Origin: Mya arenaria
Lineage: Eukaryota; Mollusca; Bivalvia; Myida; Myidae
Assembly: GCF_026914265.1 (NCBI RefSeq)
Contig: NC_069133.1
Span: 5,887,985 to 5,951,984 of the forward strand
Length of the DNA: 64,000 nucleotides
Reading direction: 5' to 3'
In this document: positions 20,486 through 36,300 of the stretch, in pieces
How positions within the stretch are numbered: the stretch's first letter is position 1
How the letters are laid out: each line of letters opens with the position of its first letter
The notes under the pieces: model-generated
What the model was told of the DNA's origin: nothing
Databases searched by the model: none
What the model saw: only the letters and a program-made list of their open reading frames with translations
Translations under genes and position numbers: made by a program

Positions 20486-23400
20486 AGGGGATTATCATGT
20501 CAAACCTTCCATAAACTAGGCTTTTAAGTCCTGTGACGTGTTAGTCAATTTGTTTTTTCTAAACTGTTTATATTTACTACGTTAAAATTCTGCATTCGTT
20601 ATCCCGTCACTCTGGTTGGGAGGAACGAACAGATTGAATTCGTGAATATTGTTAAAAATGTATGTTTCATTGCTTCGTTCCATACGTATTGATAAGCGCA
20701 TTCTAAAATAGTATTATGTAAGCACTTATTCATACGGTTTACATTTTATACAGCACGATACTTCAAAGTGATCCTAGAGTATTGCGAACCTATTTCGTTT
20801 AATATGGGCGAGGGGGGGGGGGGGCACTCACATGAAATCAACAACACTAATTCAGTGATGAAATGTGCATTATATCTCGCCATTTTCATCCCAATGTTTC
20901 CGGCCATTGATAATATGAACCTCATTTGTGCAACAGAGCTCTGCATCAAAATCATTCACGACGCCATCTTACTTTGGGAATATAAAATATATCTGATGGA
21001 AAGTCTCATTTTCCGAATATGAGGTTTAAGTTATCGGACGTAATTAATTTGACCAGGTCTCCTATTAGTACACTTAAATCACCCGCTTTTAAATAGTGTG
21101 CCGATGGAAAGTTAGAATGAGTTGACGTCGATGTGTCATTTATAAATGCAATGTCATCTACTTTTAAAGTCTCGTATTTAGATGATCGTGCACTACCAAG
21201 ACTGGCTTTCTTTCTACAAAATCATGTTGGTATTTTTGATTTTATACCTCCAGTATATCATATTGAAAATATGCTTTCTTGCCTTCTTTTATAAAGTATT
21301 TTAAGAAGGAATACAGTCCAGTGCGGGTTTAACAATGTTGGCCAAATGATATTCAAATATGCGTCCATTTATTACCCAAGATGTACGTTTCTAAGAAATG
21401 CTTTAAACACTAATTATTCCTGATACAACATGGAACATTTTACAAGCACCAGCCTGTTGGTATTGAAGTTAATCCAGTACATGTACGAAACTCAAACTGT
21501 TCATACGTAATACCTTATGTTTCCGATGTGATTTTTCGAACTTGTTAAATGGTTTGCTCCATTTCTTTCGTCATGAGTATGTGCCAAGCCATAAAATGTA
21601 AGATTGATCTTACGGGAATGCGTCTTTAAGCTTTCATGTTTTTCCATTTATTGAGAGCTATCCACGCACTGTTTTAAGCTCGAAAGATAAAACACTAACG
21701 GTTTATTAATTTGTTTGTTTTGTTCTTGTATCATCTTATTTGCCTTAAGACTTTTATGACATTCAATTAGATGGTTTATTGACCTTACTTCATTGGCAAA
21801 ACTTGTTAACTGCTATATAATAATAAATGTTTTAGCTTTTTTAAATGATTTGACCTTACTAGTGTACCTATAATGCATAATATGAATAACAGCAATTATC
21901 AAAAGAATAAATGCATTTCTCTCCATTAGATCCGTAGAAGAATCAACCCTAAATAAAGGTTATCCATTGAGTTGAAACACATTTTCTATTGTTTTAAAAT
22001 TACGTCGATTGCATAAAAAACCTGTCGACATCGAAATAGACCCGGGTCCAAAGTCTGATGTTGGATAACATAGCTGCAGTGTGTATATCAAGCATGTAAT
22101 AAATTCATGGCGAAATCATTGTTATATTTCTTTTTCGGGCTTAGCAATTAGGTCTCGTTTGAGGCTTGTATACAAGTATCCAATTGCCTTGTGTTGTTAT
22201 CCTTTTCTTGTTATATCATTGTCAATGAATATCATAATAAAACAGACGTCTCGGTTTCATTGAATATATTCATTTAATCTATTACAATTCCTCTTAAACC
22301 CGTATTCATTTGTTCAAGATTCATAAAACACTTTCAATGATGAATGTATAATATCCTTTCGGAAGTTGCTAGCGCTTCTTGGTCATTTTCTCGCTTGTCC
22401 TACTGCATTCATACAGCATTTACGGAGGACAAAATGCGATCAATACTTATATTTACATTTACAAAAGTATTCATTGCGATTAAAAAATTAGCAGTATCTT
22501 CAGAAACTGAGTATTTGTTCTTAAAGACGTGTAAACAACAACACACGTTTGTATAAATGAATAGCTCATTTTTGTAACGTCTTATATCATTGGTTAAATG
22601 ATGTCGCGCTTATCCAATAGGAGCGCAATATTGAAGTAAGCAATGACGCCATAACACCTTGCGCGTTATACAATATGAACGTCAAGTTTTATCTACAGAA
22701 GAAATAACTAAGCGAATGTAAAATTCTAAAATGTATATCGAATACGGCCCGAAAATATAATTATTATACTTGGGATAAAGCAATGAAAATAGCCAATATT
22801 TAAAATTCGTACATCGTCAAAACGAAACAAAACTAACAATATGTTGACCTTTGATTTTGATTGATGAATATAAAAGATGCAACATATTAACTGTTAGTTT
22901 TCTGCTATGACATGACAAAAAGAAACATACTTTAATTCGATCGATTGTGAACAAAATTAATTGACTGAGTAGCGATGAGTTTACCCGTACTAGAAGTCAT
23001 TGAAGATAAATATAGAAATGTATTTAAAGATAAACTATTATTCATTCAATATATAAATAGAAATATGCTTCATGACTAGTTATGTGCAGTATCATTATTT
23101 ATAAACGAAGATATACAATTTCTGCGTTTTAAAGATGTAAATTAAATTTAAATTTCCAAATTCCAAAAATCATAGAGTATGTATTTTTCGTTTTCGTATA
23201 TGATGTTTTAGGTTTCAGAAAACAGCACAAAAGACAGAATCTTAAACAATTGATTTATATAAGTATGCAACGCATATAAAACTATCCGAGACATACTAAC
23301 GAACACATCACATTATATTCAGCCCGACTCATTGCGATATTGTGGTCCCTTGTGCGTAGGAGGTTAAATAGCCTGAATGTGAAATAACACAACCTACCAA

Positions 23401-26400
23401 AAAGCCAACAACCCAACTTACCACTGGCGACGTGGTCTGCTTGCAGGTCACATAACCTTCTATGTTCTTGTGTAGGCCTCATTTTTATCACTTGGTAAAA
23501 CAATAACTGTTCTACTCCCCTCAACCAGAAATATTCTCAGTTTTAGCAGACACATTTTATTCATCGAAAAACAAATTCATGTGTTTAACTCAAAGCCTTA
23601 GATCGACAATTTGTCTAACAACAACAGCGTCATGTCAAACATGTCTAAGCAGATGTTGCAGCGTCACTTCGTTGATCGCTGGTTGTTTTTAGTTTAATCG
23701 TTTTCAAATGTATATGCACAATATATGATTATTATTGCTACATTATAATATTGTATCAATTATGCAGTTGTTTTTTGCCACACGATATGAACAACATTAA
23801 AAAAACCCGGCACTTCCTACAATATGTCATAGTATAGATTGTAAAGTTATGATATGATCATTTTTGTATGTGCATGCATAAAATACATTAGTAACGGTAC
23901 GTACCATGTAAATTTCAAGTGTTGAATTACTTAATAACATGACCTTGACTGTCAAAGACAGATAGACCAAAGAGAGGGAGAGAGGGAAAAACGGACACAT
24001 TCCTTGTTCCCAAGTAAGTATTGGTAAGGTTGAACTCGTTTTCTAAACATTTGTATTAAAAATGTTACAAGCAACTACTTTTTTTCTGTTCTTGTTGAAA
24101 AATATGTATTCGTAATATTTGTCATTTATATTACAATTACAGTAATTCGTGAGTATTAAGTGGGTTGTAGTGTGTAGTTACAATGAGTAACTGTTGTCTT
24201 TGTGCATTTAACAAACTACAAGTGTTAAGCATCTTCGATATGTGAATGATAGACCGTGTGATCAGGAGTCATTGCGATAATGTGACGACGCCTGTAGAAA
24301 GGGGTACAAAGTCGGCAATTTCAATTTCGAGAAAAATGTGATTAAAGTTTTGTTTATTTATTCCACTGACTTTAATTGTTATAAGTCACCATTTCGTTGT
24401 ACAAATTATTGTACAAATTGGAATTGAAGTGGCATTTTTGAATGATGGACTCTCAATCTAATCCCTTCTGTATGTATAATGAAGGGACTTTCGGGGCAAA
24501 ATGAATACATTTGAATTAAGATTCAATCGCGGGGAACGAAACAGCGTCTTGTACTGTCCTGTCAATACCATTCCAGATCCTAAATGCAGATTAGAGAATG
24601 CTTTAGAGTAGAATCTGTGTAAAAGGGACACCAGATTTCGTTTAGAAGAGAATTAATTGAACGGAAGGCTAGTAACTAATCGAACAGTTCATTATTTATC
24701 TGTTTCCATTGTTTTTATTTATATTGGGAACATTAATCCCAACTTAATAATACGCATTCAAGATGTAGCCGTGGGTATGACACACAGGAATAACTAAGTG
24801 TTTTCCTGTGTAGTGTGAATTTCAACATGATACTGATATTTATTAGCTGTTGCGATAATATTAGAAATGTGTTTGTGCCCAGACCAATTCTAACTAACTG
24901 TTAAACTAAGATGCTTGTGGTGATCAGCGAATTAGATGTTGTTATTATATAGCAGTGTTTGATTTTTTTCGTTGCCTCTGTCTTTGGTGCAATGATCCTT
25001 TTACTGTTATGACAATGTTTGGATAAAATTTAAATCATAATTTAGTGTTCTTCTATCATATTAACATCACGTGACGAAATATATTACGAAGTGTCGTGTG
25101 CACTCATGCTAGTTATAGGTAAACGAATCACTTGCTGTAACATTGTTGTAAATGAGGACAAGGAGAGGACCTAACACGAATCATTGAGGTACAATATCAG
25201 CAGGTACTCGTGAGCCTCGAGTTAAAGAGTTCTAGCTATAAAAGGGACAATCCAAAACACCAAGATTATACTTCAATAACACACACACAAAATGCAACTA
25301 CGTTTATATAGATAATGAAGTAAATACAACATTACAACTATTTCATTTTAAACATAGAATTATATTTTACAAAGCAACTATAAGTCTAAACAATTTACTT
25401 TTTATTATATGATATAAAATGACATTTGATTGTAGATTTTTAAAACATCACGCAAAATTGTACTGAAACGTAACGTGGGACGTCATGAAAACTGTGTCCT
25501 AGTTTGGAACAGTAAAATGGCATATTTATTTCATTGATAAATCTCTATTAACCACCGTAAAGCATACTAATAATGTACATAAAATAGCTTATTTCTCAGT
25601 TTCGTTAGTTTCGAAGGTAGGACTTTTCCGTATTATTGCCATAGCAAAGAACACGTGAATGTATAATATTCGTTGTGATTTGAAAACACTGCCATATATT
25701 TTACTTCATCAAATATAGGCTTGTGGCCACAAGTGTGAGGTTATGGTCATATAAACTATTTAAGCACCTAGGAGACTCGGGTTCCAGTAAACTCATGTTA
25801 AACTAACTGTGCCGAGGGCGGTAATCCGATCATTTATCGGTTAAGCTTTTTTGATGAGTGTGTGTTCTGTATGTGTTGCTTATAGTTGTTTGTGTATCTA
25901 GTTCATTGTTTTTTGGTTTCTTGTCTTTGTGCCTCTAAATAGGATACATTTTTTAATTGTGGACTACCGGCCTTTTCCTGTCGTTTCCATTGTATCATTG
26001 TACCCTAAATCTTCAGTTTAGTCCTGACTTAAGATTGTTTGCATCGGTTTCGGTGTTTACGCCGCCTAACTTTCTAAATATATTTTCAAATATATGCCTT
26101 AAATAAACAAGATAACATAAAACGTTAACAAGAAACAACAAAGTTGTCTATGTTTGGTAGAAGACCTTCAGCCTTCGTGGTGGGATTCAAGTTTTTTCTC
26201 TATTTTTAGTAACAATGACCTTGATTTTGACCCAAGGGGCTCCATGTAAGTCCTTCATAAAAACTTCCTGCAAACCATGTTTGGTTGCAATATTATCAAT
26301 TGTTTGTTAAATTTAAATGGCTTTCGTGCATTAATTCTTTTTATTTGGACATAGATGCATTAATAAACGTTCATTCATTAATGTTCATAAAATGTTTGCA

Positions 26401-27004
26401 TTAAAATAATGAGTGGCTAATATATAAAAATATATCGGAGAACACTGTAGCCCCGAACCGGAACGTCTTCAGCTGTAAGTTTGCGTGAGGGGCGTCCCAA
26501 TGCCAGCGGCTTAGAAAACACTCTTTTCAAAATAAAGTATTTAGAAAAATAAAAACAAATACACAAAAGAAAACTCGCTTCGCCAACCGTGAAAATATGT
26601 TGTTGTTTTTTTGACACTCGTGAAATAAACTCCTCTATGTATAATATACCATTTTCACATTTTCCCTTATTTTTTGAACATAAGTTGCTTGCAGCAATAA
26701 CCCGTCATTAGGTCTTGTTACTATTTTCCAAAACGTACAAGAATCTTAGCTACTTTGAATGTTCACTGCTTGTTAGTTTGTAACTATGTCGCCAATTCAT
26801 AATTTTGCTGTACAAGAAAGGACTTTCCCCTGCCTGTCAATCTCCCCTATCCCCGATAAACCCGTTGTGGTCTCCTCATACGAAGAAGGGCCGCTGTTTT
26901 CGTGTAATTTTAACTGGACTGGAATTATATATGTGTACATAACATCTGATGATATTTAATGTATACAAATTTTAATGCAAAACATATTCACAAATGTACG
27001 TACT
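20486..27004. other. Long intergenic stretch without recognised genes
   Basis: No exon with supported splice sites and domain content was found on either strand. It holds a 13-base G run at 20812-20824. Around 26140-26290 there is a decayed dispersed-repeat look (CTTCCTGCAAACCATGTTTG, CAATGACCTTGATTTTGACC), a pattern common in mollusc repeats; I could not assign it to a family. Confidence 0.45.
20812..20824 (+). repeat. Poly-G tract (13 G)
   Basis: Thirteen consecutive G in an AT-rich background. It is a mononucleotide microsatellite and prone to sequencing error. Confidence 0.95.
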
Positions 27005-27006
27005 AG

Positions 27007-27067
27007 GCTGAACATCAATACACTAATACTTCCTGAAACTTAAGGACCAGAAAGACACAACCGGCTT
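27007..27067 (+). repeat. Single copy of the 57-bp satellite unit upstream of receptor gene A
   Basis: GGCTGAACATCAATACACTA followed by ATACTTCCTGAAACTTAAGG and ACCGGCTTA closely matches the unit of the 52168-53490 array (GGCTGAACACC, ATACACCAATACTTC, TGAAACGTAAGGACCGC). It sits about 200 bp before the first coding exon of gene A, the same relative place as the array before gene B. Confidence 0.8.
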
Positions 27068-27271
27068 AAATACTTCTTAAATATTTAGATTATGAACATC
27101 GTAAATATACGAAGGATTGTAACAAAGGAAATCTGATATTATCAAACCGCGCTATAAAAACTACTGAAGCATTTGGTGTTTATCTTTAAAATACATTACT
27201 AACAGGTAAACAAATATAAGGCGGTGTCGAACGCATGGTATTAAATGTGCTAACTTTACTAATTAAATATA

Positions 27272-27347
27272 ATGTACAGTGTAACAATTAAAACTGTAGG
27301 ATATATAGTAGTGATGGCACTGTGTATCTTCAGACATTGTTCAATGG
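27272..27347 (+). CDS. Receptor A exon 1: signal peptide
   Basis: ATG at 27272 starts a 76-nt exon encoding a signal peptide (TVGYIVVMALCIFRHCSMG), donor ATGG|GTTAGT, phase 1. It aligns codon for codon with the first exon of paralogue B (53943-54018), and about 100 bp of upstream sequence also aligns. This conservation is the main support, as the exon is too short to call alone. Confidence 0.8.
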
Positions 27348-30300
27348 GTTAGTAAGATACTTATTTTACTGATATGTCTTCAAATATGCTAGTTCTTAGA
27401 AAGCTCCATTTACCTTAATGCTAAATGTTGATGATTAATGACCCATATTATACTGGTTGATTTGAAAGGTTTTTGTGTGCTGGTTACTAATATGTGACTA
27501 AATGGCAAAATCTACGTTATACATTCATTTGTTACAGTTTGTATAAATGTTCTTTATTTCTACTGATATCGGAAGTAAATGATCTATTACCCAATGACAC
27601 TTTTTACATCTTTTTGTTAACATTTAAAACTTTAATTCTTGAGACATTACTTTAAATATATAAAATTGTCATATAAAAGTGTTTTTTTTTACATCGAAAC
27701 ATTTTCTTTCAGTTAACCCAGAAGCATTTTTTCGCCTTTTATCGACCATTACCGCCCAAAATGCGATAAATGGGATCAGTTTCGAAAAGTAAAAAACAAA
27801 AAATGTAATATTTGGTAATTTTGATTAAATATAGAAGAAGAAACTGTATATACCACACAATATATATTTGAAATAGGCGAACACGACCCGTGATTTAATT
27901 AATGTAATACAATGGCTTATATAACAGGTTTATTCATTTCTTAGTTTTATCCAACTATATCTATATAATTTACTAATGTTTTGTAAATATATTAATATCA
28001 TATTATGAAGAATATATATCTATAAACAATATAACTAGTGTTCAATGGTTTTAATGATTTGTTAAATAGTATTTAAAGTTGCTATTATACTCATTATGTA
28101 CAATCAACTTCAATAATAAATGGCTTATTTAGACTAAGATAATACATATACATATATAATATAGGGTTACAAAACTCAAGCTTGAATGTACAATTATGCA
28201 TGGTTGTCATCGATATGATCACTTTGTAACATAATCTGTTATATACCTCTAATATAAAGAGTACATTCGTCAGTATAGTCATGACTTACACTATCTATAA
28301 ATATCATAAATAATAATTGATATAAACTAAATCTATATGGAAGAGTACATTTTGGTTATTCTAAATATTCAATTTAAACCCAAGATGCAAAACACTAAAT
28401 CAGTAAATGATTAATCTTTCAACATTTTTCATCAAATAGAATATTAAGTACGTACATTATCTAATCTTCAAGGTTATATGGTTTCGAAAGCATCTTCCTT
28501 CAATAAAATATATCGATTGAGTAAAAATAAGGAACATTAAGAGTTTAAAAAGAATTATCATTCAATGAAAAATATCGAGGTCGCACAATTGTGTAGATCA
28601 ATATTAAAAAAAAAAATAAAACCGTGCAATTTCTTAACGGCTACTTTTGCAAATTAAATAACCTCGAAATTTGTCTTTCCAACAACGGTCGACATAATAC
28701 ACAATTTAAAGGACGCGTATTTACGATTCTCAATGAATTGTAAATCAATAAAATTTATCAAGCGTGTAAGTTCACGAATTTCAATTTATGATCATATGAT
28801 TTTGGGCCTTCGGACATATATTTGGTCTTACAATGATTTAATGTATTTGAATAAAATGATATTTCAGGAAGAAATTCTGAAAAATTCATGATGCGTAAAA
28901 TTGCGTAAGATACGTGTTTTCAAGTGAGACCATGTATTGCGCATTTTGAATACTAAAGTTGAGGTCATTCACATGACGTCGTTACAAAAGCCCATTATTC
29001 GAATGACGTGCAAAATTAACGTATCAATATAAAATAAAGCTTAAAAGTAAATTATTTTCTTATCACAGTATCTATAAGGAACATAAATTAAGATAAAAAT
29101 AATGAATCAGTTTTGTATTAATAATACATTTGGCCGTTGTAAACACATACTATTAATGCAATCAAAATATGTCGGGACGAAATCCATGGTTGCTATGAAA
29201 CTTGGGTAAAACAATGGTCATAAATCATCGAGAAAATGATGCACAAATGAAAAACCTTTAAAAGAAAGAAGTATGGAAGAAATTTATTTACATAGAAAAA
29301 ATAATCATTTTTGGCATTTTTTATTTATGATTATTTCATTTGTAATAATTATGTCCGAAGGCCTAAAATCGCGCGACGCGGCCCATATGATAAACACATC
29401 TGAGCACAATAATTTGATTTTTAAAAGTATGATGATATTGTTTCATTTTATACCAATCCGCTTTTAATTAACTGACAAAGAAGGCAGAGCAACAATTCCG
29501 AGTATGTCAAAGCATTGAAAAGAACAAAACCACCAGGTGTTACCGTTAGAAATAAGGTCGTCATATTCAGTCATTGCAAAATCAAAGAGAGGTTGATAGC
29601 GTTTAACAGCATATTGGCAAACTCCTACAAACAATTGTAGGTCGTAAAATATCTGTGTCAAAACATCTTTTTAGAAGATGTGCGTAAACTCTATTGAAAT
29701 TTTCATCAAAATCAAATTAAAATATTAAAAGTTTATAAATCAAGTTACCATAGAAGTCTAGATGGGAAACCTTTTATCGCAGATGCATTAAGTGCTAAAC
29801 TTCTGATTAAGTTCTGTATTACGATAATCAAATGTGGTGAATTTGAACTATCGGAAACCTTGCTTCAATAATTGACTACTTAAATTTAAGTTACCGTTGT
29901 TGAAATTATCGACTCGTTTGCAACAATCAAATTAACGGGGAAATGTCCCATTTGACGGAGTACGAGGTACATCTCCATCCATTGTGTGGAAAGTTAGCGA
30001 TATCGAAATCAAACCATATTTTTTATCTCAAATTTCAGCTATCATTATCCCATTATCGATTCTTATATGCCAGGCAAGTAATAAAGCCACACAGTCACAA
30101 GTGTTGGCTTTATTAAGAGACATTTCTGGAGAACAAATGCTGCCAAACAAGGGAGAGGTTTCGTCAAGAAAATAGTGTGGATAAATTTACGTAGTACTTG
30201 AGAATGTTATCTCGAAGAAGTTGAGTTTTTCAAACCGTATAAGATTATATTTTTGTAAATTGAAAGTGATTTGAATATTGCTTAAAAGTCAATATATATG

Positions 30301-33300
30301 GAGGTTGGTAACTTCACGTACTTGAGAATTTTTAATGTGAACTTTCAGTTAACCAAATTTAATACTTTACTATTTAATATTCATAATTTTACACAGTTGG
30401 GAATTATAATGATATATGTTTCCTCACGTGTTTTTATATTTGCGCTGGTTCCTAAATGTACGAACTTAGTTTTCTTTGTTCTTTCCGTCAATATAAGCTG
30501 ATGAATAATTTCAACGCAAACAAGCTTAACAAGTATTTCTTTGAAAAACTACAGAAACAAGTCCTGTAGTCAAACATAATCAAATCGTGTGTAGTGTTTT
30601 AAAGGCTCATCTTGACAAGCCATAACATTTTACAAAAATGCATGTCTTTGTGTTTTATGATCAGATATGTGTTGCATTCAATGAGTCAGACAGAGATATA
30701 TAGAAAAAACTATTTAATTATTCAGACCCGGTCTTTCGATTACATCCAATCAACGACGTAACAACTGACAATATTCTTGAAGTTTCTTTGAACGACATAT
30801 GGAATGCGGTCGGAATAATCCCATTTTCTGATGCAACAGCAAAAGTCGTCTGCAACCATTTTGGATATGGGTATCTTGTTTTAATTATTTCCAATAGTAT
30901 TATAGTCACAAAACTGCTATGGACGAGTTTCAAAATTTATATGAAAAACTACAGAAACAAGTCCAGTATTCGTAAGCTTAAAGGTAAACCAGTGAATTTT
31001 TAAGTCTAACAATCTCACCCTCTTTTCCTATAAAAAATTAAGATGCATGGCATTTTTTTCATAAATGTAATAATCGCTAAGCTATAAACATACGTTGTTA
31101 GTCAGCACAGTTCATATTTATAACATTTTTCACAAATGTAATAATCGCTAAGCTATAAACATACGTTGTTAGTTAGCACAGTTATCATTAATGGTCAACT
31201 TTCCTGTTATTGTCTGCTCTACTTTTTACCATGAACCAAAGAATGTCAGTATATCTTATGGTGCATGCACATTTATTTTTCCCATTTTAAATAAATCTCG
31301 GCCATGTACAAATATAAAAACAATACAGAACATATTAAATTTATTCAAATATCAATTACATGGTCGTTCTTGTTTAAAATTATTAGATACCGTGTGTTAC
31401 GTTAAACTACGACAAACGCTTTCAAATAATACATCCAATATACTTTTATGTACAAATAAAACTAAGATGTTGCTAATCCGTTAATTTAGTTAAGTTTAGA
31501 AGAGATAAATACAACACTAAGGCCAAAAACAACAACAAAGTCATGTAACTACTCAAATTACTAAATGGGAATAAAAGAGTTGCCCTTGGTTCAATTAAGG
31601 CTAACAGTTGCCTGCATTAGTTGACGTTAGCAAACTTTTTTGTTTTTGTAATTCTGTTGCATCGCAGCGCGTAAGCTAGCCGCAACACCTTTAATGAACG
31701 CAAGTTAGGTGTCGCCGCAGTAAAATTATAGATGGTAATTGATAATCAGCTATTTCTTATTAAACAAAATATAATTTATGTTTATGTTAAAAGACGGACC
31801 ACCTTGCTTATAAAAGTTATAAACATTTTTCTACTCGAAACAAGTTCAAAGTGTTTGACCATCACACCTATCATTATTACTATAAAGACTACTGTGGTCA
31901 GTGTTTATAAACAGTTATGGGGTAATGATCTAAAGCAGGTAACATATCCATACACACTGGCTGGTTACCGATGGTATCAACACATGTTTTTGAGAACAGA
32001 GTTTTAGCAGCAATTAATTAGCAGCATATTGTATTAACATTGTATTTTAAGTTGCCTATGCAGTTCAGTATATTTCATTTGAATGTGTGTAATTTAAATT
32101 TTAAGTTAAAAAATTCATTTAAATCATTTCACAATTATTTATTTGACATAAATCGAATAATTATAATAATTTTAAGTTTTCTGTTACAACATCATAAACA
32201 AATCAGTTCCATTATTTTATAAAAAAAATGTAAATTAACGTTAGCTAAACACTCATAGCTAATACATTTTTAAATTATGTTATGACGCTAAAACAAATTG
32301 CAAAATAAAAAAGTTATGCATATGCCACTTCAAACAAATACAAGAAATGTAAAGAGCACATTAACATGGCATACAATAAAACAAATTTGATTTTGAATCT
32401 GTGTAGTTTCTACAAACTGCACACAAATTAAACAATCACGTAAACTATACACCAATTAGCACACTATGGAATCCTTATTTTGCAAACGCCCAGAGATACA
32501 CAATATATAATAAAAATATAATACTCAATAATAACAATATATACAAGGGAATTTACATGGATTTTTTGTACACTTAAACAATAAGAATGGCATATTTTGC
32601 GATGAAGGTCGAGCAAGCACTGAACAAGTTTCTTTCTACATGGTGTTGCTTCTATATGAATGTCTCGTTATGTTTACAAAACATTAACTAGATTTCGTTA
32701 TGTACAATTTAAAGTGGTCTCACCAACATCATCTCTACTCTTCTTGTTGATAATTAACTTTCTGAAATGTGTGAAAATGACGTGTGTGCGTACTGGCTAA
32801 TATGTTCCTTTGGTAAATATCTGACCAAGGTTGTAATATGCACACACTGTTATTTTTCCAATTACCAAAACATTATAACAACAAAACAAAAAGGGCTCCC
32901 TTTTAATTTGTTTTTTATTTTGATATCATTTTTTTTTTGGTAAATTAAAGATAATATAGATATTTTTAAAATACTGAATATATGTAAGTACATAGAAAAA
33001 CACTTGCTTCCACTTTCTTAATTACCGAAGCCTTTTGACCAGCTCCTTATGGTCCAGTACGAAAGCATTGTTAACATCGGATGTATAAATGTATTAGTTT
33101 AGCCAAAGATAGTCATCTATATTCCCTTGAAGATCTCGCAAGCGAGTTTCATGCTGCTCGGTCTTTAAACTATAAACATTGTATTTGTCTAGTTGTTCAA
33201 ATGCTGTTTCTGGTGGTATCCAGATTTTAGGACTTCTGTACCGTGTAAACAGAAGCACCGCTAAAGGGTTATATCAAAAGTGGTCCGATCTCATTTAATA

Positions 33301-36300
33301 AAAACTTCCTAAAATCAACTTTATTCGATGTGAACAGGTTCTTTAGCACAGGGAAAAGGGAATTGTTGATATAATATGCATACTTTTTGCAAACGATGTT
33401 ACGAAGTTAGCTGACATCTCTATTAAATTTAAATTACAATTAAATTATGTTTTTGAATATTGTGTACAATCCGGGATCACATTTTATCAGACGGAAACGG
33501 AATTGCTTTTAGAAACAATGGATAGCGTTGTTATACGAACATTTGTCTTATAATGGCACCCAGTAAAGGTTAAATTAGTGTACATGAGGCTTATGATCAC
33601 GCCTAAATTATCCTGGACGAAGGTAGAAACAAAACTTGCTGCACGGGCCAGGAAATAAATTATATATGATATTTCCGTGTATCCTATGTATTTTAATGAT
33701 ATAAAAGATCATGTAATGTTAAATGGTTTTAAGGGTGTTGAATTAAATAAATTCCAAATGTATCGTTTACTGCAGGATGATGATTTTGTTTTATCAGAAT
33801 CTTACAGTGAGTTACAAAATGGTTTGTTATTGTGGTAAAACTATTGCATTTAGTGGCATTTTAGTGTTCATATTATTACAACAAAGTTCATGTGTTTTGA
33901 AAACAGGTAATGTTAAGGCGAAATATAAGATTGATGTTTCAAGGACAAGAGCTGTATATTGTGAAAACGTACTGGTGGATCATGTAGTAAAATATTTGAA
34001 ACGTTATCAGGACAATCTTCGAAGGCCGTATGCAAGCCTAATTCACAATTAGCTAGATTTTCTGGTATATCAATCATAAATCACTACCAGTCTTTGACAT
34101 ACATAAACTGTGTGAGCTATGGCTGTGAAGTTTTGTAATGACATTTAAGGTGTTTAAACTCAAACCCAAAATAACTTGGTAGAACACCATTCCGCACTAG
34201 AAGAGTAATATATGTATTTAAACCTGATTACTTTTGAAGGAATGTATCAACTGTTTTTTTTAGAGATATAGAATTCTTGTTAGAAGACATTTCCATCCAT
34301 ATTCAGGGCCAGTACAAACATTGGTCAACAAACATTTTTTTTTATTTTTGCAAGCACAATCATTTAAGGAGTCACTTAAGTGCTTTTTGCACCTGACATC
34401 AGCATATTAACAACATTTATTATTACTTTTGTAAAATATGTTTTTGGTTCAATGCAAGCTCTTAAAATCAATCGTCGTCGATAAACATCTTAATCAAATT
34501 AACGGTTCCTGCTTAAAACCAATCCTTGAATTTTCATCAGTATTATTGAATAAATGTAATGAATATGAAGAAAACAAAAACACACGCAAAGCCTTCATAT
34601 GAGGCAGTAATGAAAGTTACATGTCTAACACGCTATGTGTTAATTGCAAACCTAATTACAGACATTGGCTTGATTTCACTTTTCTCATAGTTATGTTCCA
34701 TTGCATGTGATCAAATGAAATATGACATTTGTTCTACAGTTTATCATTTTTCTTATCGTGAGAAGTAAAGAGAAAGGGCGGTTACTGATGTTGGAACAAT
34801 TCGTAGCCCAATCCGTTTGAATGTCAATTTTATACGAACGTAAAGGATGATAAAATGCACTATTTATATGATTGAATTTACTAGATAAAAACTTTCGTTA
34901 TGTTCCAAAGTTGTAAAATATTATTTTTTTTCTAAACGTACTCATGCGTGCAATAGTTATGATATACCTTTTTGCACCACCGTTTTAACCTGTTTATTTA
35001 TATTAAGTGTGCATGAATATACGTAAAATAAATTCATTGCGTAAAGCTTGATACATAACGCATATGAACTTTATTGGGATAATTGTACTAAATATTTTAC
35101 GGACCGCACCCATGTTAATTTCAATAAAACATAGTGACATCCGATGGCGTTGCGGTCCAACGTGCTGTTATTAAACGCGGACTTAAACAGGGAAAGGGCT
35201 TTGTATACATAAGTTAACATTTAATGTATAGCTGAAGCACAAAAATACACCTAGAGACAATAAACATACCTTGTTAACTTTCTAAAAAAGTTTAAATCAC
35301 TATTTTACCTATTCGCTCAGAGATTTGGAAATGTAAGCATGCTGTAGCATTCTTTGTGCTTTTACAAGGCCGTAAAATTGATAAAGACATTTAAAAAAAG
35401 TAAATTACATGACATGGAAGATAAGTATTGATAATGTCGACTATTAAGAGAACGTATAAAAGATATCGTATGTAAATTGACGTTTACGTAATGTGTGCTT
35501 TGATGCAATCGTGTCTTTCAAATGTTAACATAATTTCACATGTGACGGCTTGATATCTTAGGAATTCTGCAAGGTATTGGTTAAATAATTACCTAGTTTT
35601 TGGATTATTTACCTTTACTCCGCTTTCAATATAAAAGTTATACGCTATTTTGGGACGACTCAATTCAACTCAAATTTTATTCTGTTAAACAATGCAAACA
35701 AATTAGGTATTCACATTGTATATTGTAATGTCTGCCCAGTTCTATATTAAAGTTTCAAACAGTCATTAAGGGGACCAATATATGGATAACACTGAAGTTT
35801 CAAACAGTCATTGAGGGGACCAATATATCAATGAAGCTGAAGTTTCGAAAAGTCATTAAGGAAAACAATATATAGATGACATATCATGACAGTGAAGTTT
35901 TAAACAGTCATTAAGGGGACCAATATATGGCAACACCGAAGTTTCAAACAGTCAATAAGGGAACCAATATATGGACGACACTGACGTTTCAAACAGTCAT
36001 TAAGGGGACCAATATATGGATCACACTGAAGTTTCAAACAGTCATTAAGGGGATCAATATATGGATGACACTGAAGTTTGAAACAGTCATTAAGGGGACC
36101 AATATATGGATGACACTGAAGTTTCAAACAGTCATTAAGGGGACCAATATATGGACGACACTGAAGTTTCAAACAGGCATTAAGGGGACCAATATATGGA
36201 TGACACTGAAGTTTCAAACAGTCATTAAGGGGACCAATATATGGATGACACTGAAGTTTCAAACAGTCATTAAGGGGACCAATATATTGATGACACTGAA

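Noticed and set aside
29984..30175. 63-codon ORF in receptor A intron 1
   Set aside because: No fitting splice sites or homology; ordinary chance ORF.
33777..34052. 91-codon ORF with a hydrophobic stretch
   Set aside because: Lies just after a LINE-like fragment, with no homology recognised and no splice context; probably chance or transposon debris.
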